From NCBI GenBank assembly GCA_025964685.1, contig JAOPYG010000131.1, positions 1 to 60,231 of the forward strand: a stretch of 60,231 nt of DNA, given 5' to 3'. Position 1 is the stretch's first letter; each line of letters opens with the position of its first letter. The notes under the pieces were generated by a model. That model was not told the DNA's origin and ran no database searches. It saw only the letters and a list, made by a program, of their open reading frames with translations. The DNA is from Actinoallomurus sp. GTDB taxonomy: Bacteria > Actinomycetota > Actinomycetes > Streptosporangiales > Streptosporangiaceae. Below are positions 10,480-18,274 of the stretch, piece after piece. A program made the position numbers and the translations under genes.

Positions 10480-10952
10480 TTGGACAGGGGTTGCTGGGCG
10501 GCTGGCGCTGTCGCAGCTCGGTCACGACCTGCGTGGGGGAGTGGGTCTCGATCACCCGCGTGCCTTCGTGATCGGTCCAGCCGACCCGCGCACGTGCGGT
10601 CGCCCGGCCACCGAGCTCGGCCGGTGTGCCCACGATCAGCCGCCCACCGGCGATGACGCCGACCCGGTCGGCGAGGGTCTCCGCCTCGTCGAGATAGTGC
10701 GTGGTCAGCAGGATCGTCGTTCCACCACCGGCCAGATCCTCGATCAGCCGCCAGAACCGCCGGCGCGCGTCCGGGTCGAAGCCGGTCGTCGGCTCGTCGA
10801 GGAAGAGCAGCCCCGGGCCGCCGATGACGCCGAGCGCGACGTCCACCCGGCGTCGCTGCCCGCCGGACAGTGTCCAGGTCGACGCCGTCCACCGCGTCGA
10901 CGTCGCCGTACCGTTCGCGCAGACCGCGGACCCGCACCGCCATTTCGTCCAT
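10480..10952 (-). pseudogene. Remnant of an ABC transporter ATP-binding gene (internal deletion and frameshift)
   Basis: The N-terminal part MDEMAVRVRGLRERYGDVDA followed by VDGVDLD is in one frame; then, at about 10870-10878, the sequence jumps to TLSGGQRRRVDVALGV in another frame and continues through LLFLDEPTTGFDPDARRRFW and a normal D-loop/H-loop region (LLTTHYLDEAETLADRV). The Walker A region and the helical domain, roughly 100 codons in intact DrrA/CcmA-like relatives, are missing between them. The end also lacks a proper stop and runs into the next gene. No permease gene follows. This is a dead drug/lipid exporter ATPase, with well preserved codons outside the lesion, suggesting recent loss. 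Confidence 0.8.
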
Positions 10953-11030
10953 ACGGCAAGCGTCGGGGCGATCACGGCCTCACGCGATCGGCGGTCCGGT
11001 CATTTCCGTGTCCACCGAACGACGGACATC

Positions 11031-11846
11031 TCAGCCGAGGTTCACGCTCTGCCAGAACTGGAACAGTGCGTGCCCGATGGTAGTGAGGTCGGTGTTGATG
11101 CCGAACAGGTCGGTCAGGTGGTAGATCACCGAGAAGAACCAGTGGTTGACCACCGGGATCCAGAGCAGTGCGAGCAGCGCCATGAACGCATAGCCGCCGA
11201 CCCGGTTGGCCTGGGTCACCCAGTACCGGGGCAGGTACGGCTCCACCATGCCGAAGCCGTCCAGGCCGGGCACCGGAAGGAGGTTTAGCACCGCCGCGGT
11301 GACCTGCAGAAACGCTAGGAAGGCCAGGCCGCTCCAGAACAGCATGTGGCCCACACCTCCTGTGGAGAGATTCGTCAAGATCACGCCGAGCACGATTGCG
11401 AAGACGAGGTTGGCGAGGGGGCCCGCAGCCGAGATCAGGCTGTGCTTCAGCCGGCCGCGGATCGCGCCCCGGTCGATGTAGACCGCGCCGCCCGGCAGCC
11501 CGATCCCCCCGAGCAGCAGGAAGAGGACGGGCAGCACGAAACTCAGCGCCATATCGGTGTACTTCAACGGGTTGAGCGTGAGGTATCCCTTGGCCGCCAC
11601 GCTGCGGTCGCCCGAGCGGTAGGCGAAGAACGCGTGCCCGAACTCATGCAGGCACAGTGAGACGATCCAGCCGCTGACCACGAACACGAACAGCAGTATC
11701 CGGGCGGACTGCTCCACGTGACCGTCCGGCGTTACCCCCATTCCGTACCGCCAGACGGCCAGGCCGGACAGGGCGAACAGGCCGAGAATGAACAGGAAGA
11801 TCGGGCTGGGCCGTACGGAGGACCGCAGGGCGGTGACGTTGCTCAT
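11031..11846 (-). CDS. Site-2-protease-like M50 membrane metallopeptidase
   Basis: A 271-residue polytopic membrane protein with the zinc site HEFGH at residues 67-71 inside a transmembrane segment and the third ligand D196 in NLLPVPGLDGFG. A conserved AAGPLANL turn is at about residues 140-147. Five to six hydrophobic segments surround these. M50 proteases cleave membrane-bound regulators such as anti-sigma factors; the substrate is not predictable here. It starts 12 nt behind the stop region of the TetR gene on the same strand, so the two may be co-transcribed. An alternative is a non-regulatory housekeeping rhomboid-like role, less likely. Confidence 0.88.
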   Translation of the reverse strand: MSNVTALRSSVRPSPIFLFILGLFALSGLAVWRYGMGVTPDGHVEQSARILLFVFVVSGWIVSLCLHEFGHAFFAYRSGDRSVAAKGYLTLNPLKYTDMALSFVLPVLFLLLGGIGLPGGAVYIDRGAIRGRLKHSLISAAGPLANLVFAIVLGVILTNLSTGGVGHMLFWSGLAFLAFLQVTAAVLNLLPVPGLDGFGMVEPYLPRYWVTQANRVGGYAFMALLALLWIPVVNHWFFSVIYHLTDLFGINTDLTTIGHALFQFWQSVNLG

Positions 11847-11857
11847 CGGTTTGCTCT

Positions 11858-12430
11858 TCAGCTGCTCTCTGCGAGGGCGGGGACGACGTAGGTGCGGAGG
11901 AACTCGCGAGGCTCACCGTCGCGAGGCATGACGATCATCGAGGAGATGATCCGGAAAAGGAACTCAACGGAACCTTCAACGGTGATGTCCGCCCGGAGAC
12001 TTCCCTCCCGCTGGGCGGCGCCGAAATGCGGGCGTACGTAGTCGGCGCAGAGGTCAAGCAGGCTACGGGCACCGCCGGCGACGGCAGCCTGCATGGGCCC
12101 GGCCGCGTCTGGGGCCAGGAGCGCGCCCATCTGGGGATCGCCGCGTACGAATGCGACCGCGTCGACGACGCCCTCGACGATGGCGTCCGGCACCGACCGC
12201 TCCCGGCGCAGCCGCGCGGCCAGGCGGTCGAGGAAACGCCGCAGGTCGCGCAGGACGACGGCCAGCACCACTTCGTCCCGTCCGCCCCCGAAACTGCGGT
12301 AGACGGTGGCGCGGGAGAGGCCGGCGGCCGCCGCGATGTCCTCGACCGTGGTCTTGCCGACGCCGTAGCGCGCGAAGCACTCCCCGGCGGCGTTCACGAT
12401 CCGTTCCCGGACCTCGGTGACCTGCGGCAT
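11858..12430 (-). CDS. TetR family transcriptional regulator
   Basis: A 190-residue repressor-type protein. The N-terminal helix-turn-helix is clear: ERIVNAAGECFARYGVGKTT, then EDIAAAAGLSRATVYRSFGG (residues 9-50); the rest is a variable ligand-binding helical domain ending in YVVPALAESS. I start it at ATG 12430 and not at ATG 12466 because a minus-strand TAACCT box lies 7 nt before 12430, the leaderless pattern seen all over this window. It is divergent to the SDR gene at 12574 with about 140 bp between, so that gene, or the M50 gene behind it, is a plausible target. Confidence 0.9.
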   Translation of the reverse strand: MPQVTEVRERIVNAAGECFARYGVGKTTVEDIAAAAGLSRATVYRSFGGGRDEVVLAVVLRDLRRFLDRLAARLRRERSVPDAIVEGVVDAVAFVRGDPQMGALLAPDAAGPMQAAVAGGARSLLDLCADYVRPHFGAAQREGSLRADITVEGSVEFLFRIISSMIVMPRDGEPREFLRTYVVPALAESS

Positions 12431-12437
12431 GCTCCGC

Positions 12438-12443
12438 AGGTTA
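12438..12443 (-). promoter_or_regulatory. -10 box (TAACCT) that fixes the TetR start
   Basis: TAACCT on the minus strand, 7 nt before ATG 12430, inside the longer reading frame. It argues for a leaderless mRNA and against the upstream ATG at 12466. Confidence 0.5.
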
Positions 12444-12573
12444 TCGGTACGAGCCGGTCGGCACATGAGACAGAGGTTGCCTATTGTCGCGCGTCACGTG
12501 AACGCCGGGCGGCTGCGGAGATCACTGCGCCGAAGCGTGTCCGTACGAGCGCTCGACGTGACAGGATGCCGCA

Positions 12574-13365
12574 ATGAAGATCACTCGGATGACCGCCCTG
12601 GTGACGGGGGCGACGGGTGGAATCGGCCAGGCGATAGCGCGTGACCTGGCCGGACGTGGAGCCTCCGTGGTGCTGTCCGGCAGGCGCGCGGACGTGCTCG
12701 AGCCCCTCGCCGTCGAGCTCGGCGGGCGGGCCATCGTCGCCGACCTGGCCGACCGTGACGCCGTCGCCGCGCTGATGGAGGAGTGCGGTCCGGTCGACAT
12801 CCTCGTCGCCAACGCCGGGCTGCCGGGCAGCGGGACGCTCAACGACTTCGCCCCCGACCAGGTCGACCGCGTCCTGGACGTGAACCTCCGGGCCCCGGTG
12901 ATGATGTCCCGGCTGGCCACCGGCGAGATGATCTCCCGCCGCCGTGGGCACCTGGTGTTCGTGTCCTCCGTCGCCGGCAAGATCGCGTCCGGCGGGGCGT
13001 CGCTGTACAACGCGACGAAGTTCGGGCTGCGGGGGTTCTCCCTGGCACTCCGCGAGGACCTGCGGCCGCACGGCGTGGGCGTCTCGGCGATCTATCCGGG
13101 GTTCATCCGCGACGCGGGGATGTTCGCCGAGGCGGACGTCACCCTGCCGTGGGGCATCGGTACCCACACGCCCGGCGACGTGGCCCGCGCCGTCAGCCGG
13201 GCCATCGAGCGAGACCTGGCCGAGGTCGACGTGGCGCCGCTGCCACTGCGCCTCGGTGCCAGGGTCGCCGGGGTCGCCCCGGGCCTGAGCGCCCGCATCC
13301 AGCGCCTGGGTGGCAGCGATCGGATCACCCGTGACCTCGCGGAGGGCCAGCGCGACAAGCGCTAG
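12574..13365 (+). CDS. Short-chain dehydrogenase/reductase
   Basis: A classical SDR of 263 residues. The cofactor motif TGATGGIG is at residues 11-18, NAG at 80-82, and the catalytic Ser at 131-132, Tyr145 and Lys149 in SLYNATK. R37-R38 after the second beta strand suggest NADP(H). The substrate is unknown. CAGGAT stands 6 nt before the ATG and could be a -10 element of a leaderless transcript. The stop overlaps the stop of the convergent DUF3224 gene: the palindrome CTAG at 13362-13365 provides both TAG codons. Confidence 0.88.
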   Translation: MKITRMTALVTGATGGIGQAIARDLAGRGASVVLSGRRADVLEPLAVELGGRAIVADLADRDAVAALMEECGPVDILVANAGLPGSGTLNDFAPDQVDRVLDVNLRAPVMMSRLATGEMISRRRGHLVFVSSVAGKIASGGASLYNATKFGLRGFSLALREDLRPHGVGVSAIYPGFIRDAGMFAEADVTLPWGIGTHTPGDVARAVSRAIERDLAEVDVAPLPLRLGARVAGVAPGLSARIQRLGGSDRITRDLAEGQRDKR

Positions 13366-13769
13366 GTGTACTGACCGATGGAGTAGTCGAGGGTGTAGGA
13401 ATGGCCGCCGTCGGGGCCGATGACGATCTGCCCCTCGCCGGTGATGCCCGCCAGGTCACCGGTGCCCGTCCCCTCGGCGATCTTCCAGCTGAGCCAGGGC
13501 CTGCCGTTGTCGCCGCCCGCGTTGTGCTGGAGGACGAACCCGCCCGTACGGCCGCCGAGGGTGCCCTCGAAACGCTCGATCGCGACGTACGCCCGCGGGG
13601 TGTCGCCCGTGGCCACCGTGATCAGTTCGGCCGTGCTGGTGCCGGCGAGCCCGCCGCTGAAGGTCTTCTCGACGTGCACCCGAGCGATCGTGGTGTCGAG
13701 ATGCTCGTGGTAGGGCTTGCCCGCCTCGAACACGTCAAGCTCGAAGGTTCCCGCCGCATGCTGTGTCAT
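13362..13769 (-). CDS. DUF3224 domain protein
   Basis: A 135-residue protein matching the DUF3224 pattern: TFELDVFEAGKPYHE, then KTFSGGLAGTSTAELIT, the central YVAIERFEGTLGGRTGGFVLQHN and the end ITGEGQIVIGPDGGHSYTLD. The fold is probably a small beta barrel related to lipocalin/allene-oxide-cyclase-like proteins; no reaction is known to me. It has no signal peptide. CAGGAT lies 7 nt before the ATG. The gene ends in the CTAG shared with the SDR gene. Confidence 0.85.
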   Translation of the reverse strand: MTQHAAGTFELDVFEAGKPYHEHLDTTIARVHVEKTFSGGLAGTSTAELITVATGDTPRAYVAIERFEGTLGGRTGGFVLQHNAGGDNGRPWLSWKIAEGTGTGDLAGITGEGQIVIGPDGGHSYTLDYSIGQYT

Positions 13770-13829
13770 GGCGTCGATCCTGTCGGTAGAAGCTGACAGT
13801 TCACGGCAGGATTTCTAGAACGAGGGTTT

Positions 13830-14489
13830 CTAGAACAGGGTGCCGTCGCGCTCGATGCCGCGGAGTCTGTCGTAGTCGAGCGTCACGCAGCCGATGCCGC
13901 GGTCCTCGGCCAGCACCCGCGCCTGAGGCTTGATCTCCTGCGCGGCGAAGAGGCCCTTCACCGGGGCGAGCAGCGGATCACGGTTGAGCAGCTCCAGATA
14001 CCGGGTGAGCTGCTCGACGCCGTCGATCTCACCGCGCCGCTTGATCTCGATGGCGACCGTCGCGCTCGTCTCGTCGCGGCAGAGGATGTCGACCGGGCCG
14101 ATCGCGGTGGGGTACTCCCGGCGGATCAGCTTCCAGCCGGCGCCGAGGGTGGTGATGTGCTCGGCGAGGAGTTCCTGAAGGTGGGCCTCCACGCCGTCCT
14201 TCTGCAGGCCGGGGTCGATCCCCAGCTCATGGCTGGAGTCGTGCAGGATCTCCTCGATCGTGAGGATGAGCTGCTCACCGGACTTGCCGTGGGTCACCGT
14301 CCACTTGCCCTCGTCCTCTTTCAGGGTGCAGGGAGGGTTCATCCAGTTGAGCGGCTTGAACGCCCGATCGTCGGCATGGATCGAGACCGACTTGTCGGCT
14401 TTGAGGAGGATGAGCCGTGGGGCCATGGGCAGGTGGGCGGTGAGCTTGCCGACGTAGTCGACGCTGCAACGCGCGATGACGAGACGCAC
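13830..14489 (-). CDS. nucS: Mismatch-specific endonuclease NucS/EndoMS
   Basis: A 219-residue nuclease that cuts both strands at G-T, G-G and T-T mismatches and replaces MutS/MutL repair in many actinobacteria. The N-terminal DNA-binding/dimerisation half is followed by a RecB-like catalytic core with D134 (GPVDILCRD), E148 and K150 (AIEIKRRG) and Q160. The C-terminus [15 protein letters not shown] ends in the hydrophobic tail that binds the sliding clamp. All key residues are present. GTG start 14489 is preceded by a minus-strand TAAGGT box at 8 nt. The gene stands alone between DUF3224 and a divergent dehydrogenase. Confidence 0.95.
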   Translation of the reverse strand: MRLVIARCSVDYVGKLTAHLPMAPRLILLKADKSVSIHADDRAFKPLNWMNPPCTLKEDEGKWTVTHGKSGEQLILTIEEILHDSSHELGIDPGLQKDGVEAHLQELLAEHITTLGAGWKLIRREYPTAIGPVDILCRDETSATVAIEIKRRGEIDGVEQLTRYLELLNRDPLLAPVKGLFAAQEIKPQARVLAEDRGIGCVTLDYDRLRGIERDGTLF

Positions 14490-14497
14490 GATCGCCC

Positions 14498-14503
14498 ACC
14501 TTA
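14498..14503 (-). promoter_or_regulatory. -10 box (TAAGGT) of a leaderless nucS transcript
   Basis: TAAGGT on the minus strand, 8 nt before the GTG at 14489, with no ribosome-binding sequence between. Confidence 0.45.
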
Positions 14504-14605
14504 GCCGCAGACCGGCGGCGGCTCAGGTGACGTGGTGAATCCAGTCGCCGGATCGTCGCGGCACCGCCGGGGGCCGGCCTGCGTCGCTCTGGGAGACTGC
14601 GAAGC

Positions 14606-16246
14606 ATGGGTGCTGCGTTGAACAAGGTCGGGGTCGTGGGGCTCGGCACGATGGGGGCCGGCATCGCGGAGGTGCTGGCCAGAGGCGGATACGCCGTCGT
14701 CGGTGTGGAGGTGAACGACGACGCGCTCCAACGTGGTCGCGGGCACCTGGAGCGGTCCACCGGCCGGGCGGTGCGGCGGGGACGGCTGTCCGAGCCGGAG
14801 CAGCGGGCCATTCTCGACCGGGTCGCCCTCGGCACCTCCTTCGCGGAGCTCGCCGAATGCGACCTGGTGATCGAGGCGGTGCCCGAGCGTCTCGACCTCA
14901 AGCGCCGGGTGTTCGAACAGCTCGACAAGGTGTGCCGCCCCGACGCCGTGCTCGCCACCAACACCTCATCGCTGTCGGTCACCGAGATCGCGGTGGCCAC
15001 AGAGCGGCCCGAGCAGATCGTCGGCGTGCACTTCTTCAACCCTGCCCCGGTCATGAAGCTGGTCGAGGTGATCTACACCGTGCTGACCCGGACGGAGGCG
15101 GTCCAGGTCGTCGAGGACCTGGTCGCGGACCTCGGCAAGGTGGCGGTCACGGTGGGGGACCGGGCAGGGTTCATCGCCAACCGGCTGCTGTTCGGCTACC
15201 TCAACCAGGCCGCCGCGATGTACGACTCCGGCCACGCCACGCGTGATGACATCGACACCGCGATGACGGCGACCGGACTGCCCATGGGGCCGCTGACGCT
15301 CATGGACCTCATCGGTCTCGACGTCTCGCTGGAGGTCTGTGAGGCGATCTACCGGGAGACGCGGGACCGCCGGCACGCCCCCGCCCCGATCCTGCGGCGC
15401 CTCGTCACAGCGGGACGGCTCGGGCGCAAGACCGGGCGCGGCTTCCACGCGTACGGCGAGACCGAGGCAGGCCCGGAGACCAGGCCAGAGACCGGGCCGA
15501 CACCCACCGTCGGTGTCGCCGGATCGGGCCCTCTCGCGATCGCCGTCATCGAGGCGTCCGTGCGCGCCGGGGCCGACGTCCGGTTCGTCGCGGGTGACGA
15601 GGACAAGGCACGCGCCGTACGGCAGGCCGTGGGGGAGCAGGTGACCGGCGGTACGGACCTTTCGCTGCTCGCCGACCGCGACCTGATCGTCGAGGCGGTG
15701 GCCGAGGACGTATCCGTCAAGCGGTCCCTGCTCGCGGCCGTCGACGACGTCGCCAAGGAGGGCGCGGTGCTGGCCACCACCGGCGCCGCCGTGCCGGTCA
15801 TCGAGCTGGCCATGGCCACCGACCGGCCGCAGGACGTCGTCGGCCTGCACCTGCCCGATCCCGAGGGTGAGCTCGCCGAACTGGTCCCGACCGTCAGGAC
15901 CGACCCGCGGGTGGTGCGGCGGGCCGAGGAGTACCTGGCGCGGCTCGGGAAGCGTCCCGTACGGTCCGCGGATCGGGCCGGCTTCATCGTGGACGCGCTC
16001 CGCGTTCCGTACCTCAACGACGCGGTCCGCATGCTGGAGGCCGGGTACGCCGACGCGGGCGCGATCGACGCCGCGATGACGTACGGCTGCGGTTACCCGA
16101 TCGGCCCCATCGCCGACCTCGACCGGATCGGGCTCGACCGCGCGGTGGAGGTGCTGCGAGCGCTCTACACGGACTACCGCGAACCGGCCTTCGCGCCCGC
16201 TCCGCTGCTGGACCGGCTGCACATGGCGGGCGCGAGCTTCCGCTGA
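14606..16246 (+). CDS. 3-hydroxyacyl-CoA dehydrogenase with two tandem modules
   Basis: A protein of 546 residues. Module 1 (about 1-290) is a complete 3-hydroxyacyl-CoA dehydrogenase: GLGTMGAGIAEVL NAD loop, catalytic His in VGVHFFNPAPVMKLVEV, and GDRAGFIANRLLFGYLNQA. Module 2 (about 305-546) repeats the order with TVGVAGSGPLAIAVIEAS, VEAVAEDVSVKRSLLAAVDD, GLHLPDPEGELAELVPTV and SADRAGFIVDALRVPYLNDA, but the HFFNP motif is changed to HLPDP and the usual C-terminal GRK-GRGF tail is missing. So the first half is likely catalytic for beta-hydroxybutyryl-CoA-type substrates and the second structural or altered. A large ORF on the opposite strand is a shadow. Confidence 0.92.
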   Translation: MGAALNKVGVVGLGTMGAGIAEVLARGGYAVVGVEVNDDALQRGRGHLERSTGRAVRRGRLSEPEQRAILDRVALGTSFAELAECDLVIEAVPERLDLKRRVFEQLDKVCRPDAVLATNTSSLSVTEIAVATERPEQIVGVHFFNPAPVMKLVEVIYTVLTRTEAVQVVEDLVADLGKVAVTVGDRAGFIANRLLFGYLNQAAAMYDSGHATRDDIDTAMTATGLPMGPLTLMDLIGLDVSLEVCEAIYRETRDRRHAPAPILRRLVTAGRLGRKTGRGFHAYGETEAGPETRPETGPTPTVGVAGSGPLAIAVIEASVRAGADVRFVAGDEDKARAVRQAVGEQVTGGTDLSLLADRDLIVEAVAEDVSVKRSLLAAVDDVAKEGAVLATTGAAVPVIELAMATDRPQDVVGLHLPDPEGELAELVPTVRTDPRVVRRAEEYLARLGKRPVRSADRAGFIVDALRVPYLNDAVRMLEAGYADAGAIDAAMTYGCGYPIGPIADLDRIGLDRAVEVLRALYTDYREPAFAPAPLLDRLHMAGASFR

Positions 16247-16258
16247 CGGCACAGCCTT

Positions 16259-16264
16259 TACCCT
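16259..16264 (+). promoter_or_regulatory. -10 box (TACCCT) of a leaderless transcript
   Basis: TACCCT, 7 nt before ATG 16272, only 12 nt behind the stop of the dehydrogenase gene; it suggests that the next two genes form their own transcript. Confidence 0.5.
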
Positions 16265-16271
16265 GATCGGC

Positions 16272-16583
16272 ATGAGTCCGCGGAAAAATCGCCGTACGCA
16301 CGACATGCCCCGGGAAACCGGGCGTGGCGCGTTCGGCGGTCCGCAGCGGACCGAGGAAGGCCCCGACGGGGACTGGATCGTACGGCCGGTGGCCGGTGCC
16401 GCGAAGGCGTACCGCTGCCCCGGATGCGACCAGGAGATCCCGGCGGGAGTCGGGCACGTCGTCGCCTGGCCTGCGGAGGGCGGCGGTCCGGAGGACCGGC
16501 GGCACTGGCACCGTCCGTGCTGGGACCACCGGCTGAACCGCACGCCCAACATTCAGCGGTCCCGCCGTGGCCCGCGCTACTGA
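16272..16583 (+). CDS. Small protein with a Cys/His metal-ribbon pattern
   Basis: A basic protein of 103 residues. The N-terminal 30 residues are polar and likely disordered; then RCPGCDQEIPAG (C49, C52) and HWHRPCWDHRL (H78, H80, C83) form a plausible zinc ribbon. Proteins of this kind occur next to alpha/beta hydrolases in Streptomyces and are often loosely named ATP/GTP-binding, without a visible nucleotide motif here. Function unknown. Its stop lies 11 nt before the hydrolase ATG, so the pair is co-transcribed. Confidence 0.75.
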   Translation: MSPRKNRRTHDMPRETGRGAFGGPQRTEEGPDGDWIVRPVAGAAKAYRCPGCDQEIPAGVGHVVAWPAEGGGPEDRRHWHRPCWDHRLNRTPNIQRSRRGPRY

Positions 16584-16593
16584 AAGGACCAGG

Positions 16594-17304
16594 ATGGCGG
16601 AGATCCGGGCCAGTACGGTGCTGCCCGCGCGCCGTACCGACATCGAGCTGCAGACGGCCGACGGACTCACCCTGGTCGGTGAGCTGGCGCTGCCGGAGGA
16701 CCGGCCGCCGGTGGCGACCCTCGTGTGCCTGCACCCGCTGCCCACCGCCGAGGGCATGATGGACAGCCACGTGCTGCGCAAGGCGTCGTACCGCCTGCCT
16801 GCCCTCGCGGGCCTGGCCGTGCTCCGGTTCAACACCCGCGGCACGAGCAGCGACCGCGGGACGAGCGAGGGTGAGTTCGGCGGCGGTGACTCCGAGCGGT
16901 ACGACGTGGCCGCGGCGCTGGAGTACGCGGAATACCACGATCTGCCGCGCACCTGGCTGCTCGGCTGGTCGTTCGGCACCGAGCTGGCACTCAAGTGGGG
17001 CCGTGACCCGCTCGTCGAGGGCGCTGTCCTGCTGTCGCCGCCGCTGCACCGCGCGACCGACGACGATCTCGACGCGTGGGCGGAGTTCGGCCGGCCGCTG
17101 GTCGCACTGGTGCCCGAGCGCGACGACTACCTGCGGCCGCCGGAGGCGCGCGAGCGGTTCAAGCGGGTGCCGCAGGCGGAGGTGATCGACGTCGAGGGCG
17201 CCAAGCACCTGTGGGTCGGTGAGCCGTATGTTCGGATCGTGCTGAACGAGATCGTGAAGCGTGTGGCGCCCGAGGCGTATCCACTGCCCACCGAGGTCCC
17301 GTAG
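16594..17304 (+). CDS. Alpha/beta hydrolase (dienelactone-hydrolase-like)
   Basis: A protein of 236 residues with a likely catalytic triad S126 (GWSFGTE), D177 or D178 (PERDDY) and H205 (GAKHLWVG). The preceding segment CLHPLPTAEG carries the oxyanion HP motif. It belongs with the small OsmC/alpha-beta hydrolases of unknown substrate. The frame is open further upstream, but AAAGGA sits about 8 nt before ATG 16594, and this start follows the end of the ribbon gene without a long overlap. Cytosolic; no signal peptide. Confidence 0.85.
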   Translation: MAEIRASTVLPARRTDIELQTADGLTLVGELALPEDRPPVATLVCLHPLPTAEGMMDSHVLRKASYRLPALAGLAVLRFNTRGTSSDRGTSEGEFGGGDSERYDVAAALEYAEYHDLPRTWLLGWSFGTELALKWGRDPLVEGAVLLSPPLHRATDDDLDAWAEFGRPLVALVPERDDYLRPPEARERFKRVPQAEVIDVEGAKHLWVGEPYVRIVLNEIVKRVAPEAYPLPTEVP

Positions 17305-17467
17305 GCTCCGCCCCTAGGGGACACTCCTCCCAGAACTCACTCCACCTAAACGTCGGCGACCGATCGCGGCCACGGTATCGGCAGGATCGATCTCACGGGT
17401 GACGATGAGCGGGGTCCGGCCTGCGCCGGACTGGGGGGTTCGTGCCGGAAGGACGGGGAGGGGCGTC

Positions 17468-18253
17468 GTGCAGCTGTACACCCGCGACATCGGTGATGGG
17501 ACGCCGTTAGTGCTCTTGCACGCGTTCCCGCTCTCGTCGGCCATGTGGCTGGCGCAGCGGGAGGGCCTGGCCACGCGGTTTCGCGTGCTCACTCCCGACC
17601 TGCGCGGATTCGGCGGCTCTCCGCTCGGGACGGATGAGCCCTCCATCGATGCCATGGCGGACGACGTCGCCGCCCTGCTCGACGACAAGAACATCGATCG
17701 CGCCATCATCGGCGGGCTGTCCATGGGCGGGTACGTCGCGCTCGCCTTCTGCCGGCGTCATCCCGACCGCCTCCTGGGCGTCGTCCTCGCCGACACCAAG
17801 GCGACCGAGGACGCGAAGGAGGCGCGGGAGGCGCGGATCCGCGTCGCCGAGCGGCTCGAGTCCGAGGAGAACGTCGGCGTCCTCGTCGACGACGTGCTGC
17901 CGAGACTGGTCGGGCCGACCACGATGCGAAACCGTGCGCTCGTGTACGGGCGGGTGCGCGGCCTGGTGCAGTCCACGCCGCCGCTCGCGGCGGCCTGGGC
18001 CCAGCGTGCGATGGCCGCACGCCCCGACTCGACCGGCGCGCTCGCCGGCTTCCGTACGCCGACGCTCGTGCTCCACGGCGCGGAGGACGCCATCGTGACC
18101 GAGGACGACGCCCGTGCCATGGCCGAGGCCCTGCCCAAGGCCGAGCTGATCATGATCCCCGGATCCGGCCATCTCACCGCCGTGGAGCAGCCGCAGCTGT
18201 TCAACGACGCGGTGACGGAGTTCGGCGCGGCCCTGACCCGTACGCTCCGCTGA
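17468..18253 (+). CDS. Alpha/beta fold hydrolase
   Basis: A 261-residue hydrolase from GTG 17468. The oxyanion region LLHAFPLSSAMW, nucleophile S85 in GLSMGGY, acid in HGAEDAIV and His in GSGHLTAVEQP are in the order of the 3-oxoadipate enol-lactonase/haloperoxidase-like group. The GC-rich frame extends to 17399, but GGGGAGGGG (17455-17463) directly before GTG 17468 and the normal N-terminus QLYTRDIGDGTPLVLLH support this start. Substrate unknown. Its end is 21 nt from the stop of the convergent AI-2E-family gene. Confidence 0.86.
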   Translation: MQLYTRDIGDGTPLVLLHAFPLSSAMWLAQREGLATRFRVLTPDLRGFGGSPLGTDEPSIDAMADDVAALLDDKNIDRAIIGGLSMGGYVALAFCRRHPDRLLGVVLADTKATEDAKEAREARIRVAERLESEENVGVLVDDVLPRLVGPTTMRNRALVYGRVRGLVQSTPPLAAAWAQRAMAARPDSTGALAGFRTPTLVLHGAEDAIVTEDDARAMAEALPKAELIMIPGSGHLTAVEQPQLFNDAVTEFGAALTRTLR

Positions 18254-18274
18254 GCGGGCGGGCCAGGGAATGCG

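Noticed and set aside
14966-16552. 528-codon minus-strand frame
   Set aside because: Exact shadow of the tandem dehydrogenase, without any recognisable motif.
16272-17304. Toxin-antitoxin pair (small ribbon protein plus hydrolase)
   Set aside because: Sizes and motifs do not fit any toxin-antitoxin family; the second gene is a normal alpha/beta hydrolase.
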